From CAIQIA01 sp945861105 (lineage in GTDB: Bacteria > Cyanobacteriota > Cyanobacteriia > PCC-6307 > Cyanobiaceae): 64,000 nt of DNA. The notes below the pieces were generated by a model that was given only the letters and a program-made list of their open reading frames with translations, made no database searches and was not told where the DNA came from. The stretch is from NCBI GenBank assembly GCA_947488815.1, contig CANLCC010000001.1, positions 93,086 to 157,085 on the forward strand, written 5' to 3'. Of the stretch, positions 63,473 through 64,000 are shown in pieces; within the stretch, counting starts at the first letter, position 1; every line of letters begins with the position of its first letter. A program made the translations under genes and the position numbers.

Positions 63473-64000
63473 GCTGGCATTTCACCCGGAAGCCCTTCGG
63501 GAGTGGCGGAAGCTGACGCCGTCCTCGGAGATGGATCAGCTGCGCCGGGAGAACGCACGCTTGATCGGGCTGCTGGAGGCCCACGGCATCGCCTGGCGCT
63601 TCAGCGAACCTGCCCCAGACTGGCGTGACGACGCCAGGGCCTTCATGCGCTCGTGTCGGCAGCTGGCGGTGCCGGCGGCGCTGGAGATCTCCCGCTCCGG
63701 CGAGGGTGCCCACGCCTGGGTGTTCTTCGAGGAGGCCGTATCGGCCCAGGAGGCTCGCCAGCTGCAGCTGAGCTCCTACGACCGGCTGTTCCCCAACCAG
63801 AACACCCTGCCGTCTTCGTGGATGACGACCTGAAGCCCTATCCCGATCAGTGGGTCTACCTGGCATCCCTGCAGCGGTTGTCGCTGACAGCTCTGCAGAC
63901 CGTGATTCAGACCGCAACCGGTGGTGGCCATCCCCTCGATCTCGCCTTCATGGACGAGGAGGACCTGGCGACCCCTTGGAAGCAACGACCAGCGCGAACA
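63462..64000 (+). pseudogene. Chimeric remnant: RelE-like toxin start joined to decayed TOTE-type primase-helicase gene (cut by window edge)
   Basis: ATG 63462 opens with MPFELAFHPEALREWRKL, the start of a RelE/ParE toxin, then at about codon 19-22 switches to SSEMDQLRRENARLIGLLEA, the N-terminal helix of large primase-helicase proteins of the TOTE conflict-system type. The remaining pieces keep the order of the archaeo-eukaryotic primase domain but with internal losses: DWRDDARAFMRSC, VPAALEISRSGEGAHAWVFF and SYDRLFPNQNTLP. The frame stops at 63831-63833; in another frame from 63812 the likeness goes on with VFVDDDLKPYPDQWVYLASL and DEEDLATPWKQRP to the window edge. The residues that bind metal in the primase are missing. 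I read it as a decayed fusion, not a working protein. Confidence 0.72.

Noticed and set aside
62742..64000. Direct repeat of the tRNA 3' end as an att site
   Set aside because: I looked for a second copy of the T-arm and acceptor sequence downstream and saw none inside the window.

Overview
This 64 kb window comes from a GC-rich (by eye around 65%) unicellular picocyanobacterium, most likely of the Cyanobium / freshwater-to-brackish Synechococcus type. The markers are photosynthetic or thylakoid genes (psbZ, an ssl1498/Psb34-like protein, sqdB and sqdX for sulfolipid, a Ycf23/DUF561 protein), a SecA without the C-terminal zinc domain, a long four-ACT aspartate kinase, and very dense packing. 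The genus is inferred from gene content and has not been tested by phylogeny.

Left part (1-17.6 kb). A cut cysE is followed by two or three glycosyltransferase genes. Facing them is a large sulfotransferase-glycosyltransferase fusion. A conserved block secA - GNAT acetyltransferase - tRNA-Gly(GCC) comes next. A leftward surface-polysaccharide cluster follows: four genes for sugar transfer or modification and an ABC-2 export pair (Wzt/Wzm-like), including a distinctly AT-rich stretch at about 10.9-13.9 kb. It runs on without a gap from ribH and psbZ.

Middle part (17.7-47 kb) is housekeeping: mutS, cobH, holA, aspartate kinase, uvrB, a holin-family membrane protein, ycf23, tilS, a TPR-like protein, RNase J, dapA-asd (lysine/threonine pathway, linked to the aspartate kinase), then tig-clpP-clpX-LRAT-like-dnaX on one strand. 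A membrane GT2, a SpoIID-like lipoprotein, rpmI-rplT with a TPR protein, thiG, an ssl1498-like protein and the sulfolipid pair sqdB-sqdX follow.

Right part (47-64 kb). Two tandem penicillin-binding protein 2 paralogues lie with two small unknown genes. Then come a second sulfotransferase, a three-gene succinate dehydrogenase/fumarate reductase operon, a small accessory cluster (glycosyltransferase-like, methyltransferase, PhyH-like dioxygenase), guaA, cbiD, an aminotransferase and tRNA-Gly(CCC). The last 1.2 kb after this tRNA is different in kind: a 450-base gene-poor stretch, an antitoxin gene, and a chimeric decayed gene. The start of a RelE-like toxin is joined to fragments of a large primase-helicase protein (TOTE conflict-system type), which runs off the window edge. 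This is the most unusual spot in the window.

All functional names come from reading translated sequence and remembered family motifs; no database search was run.
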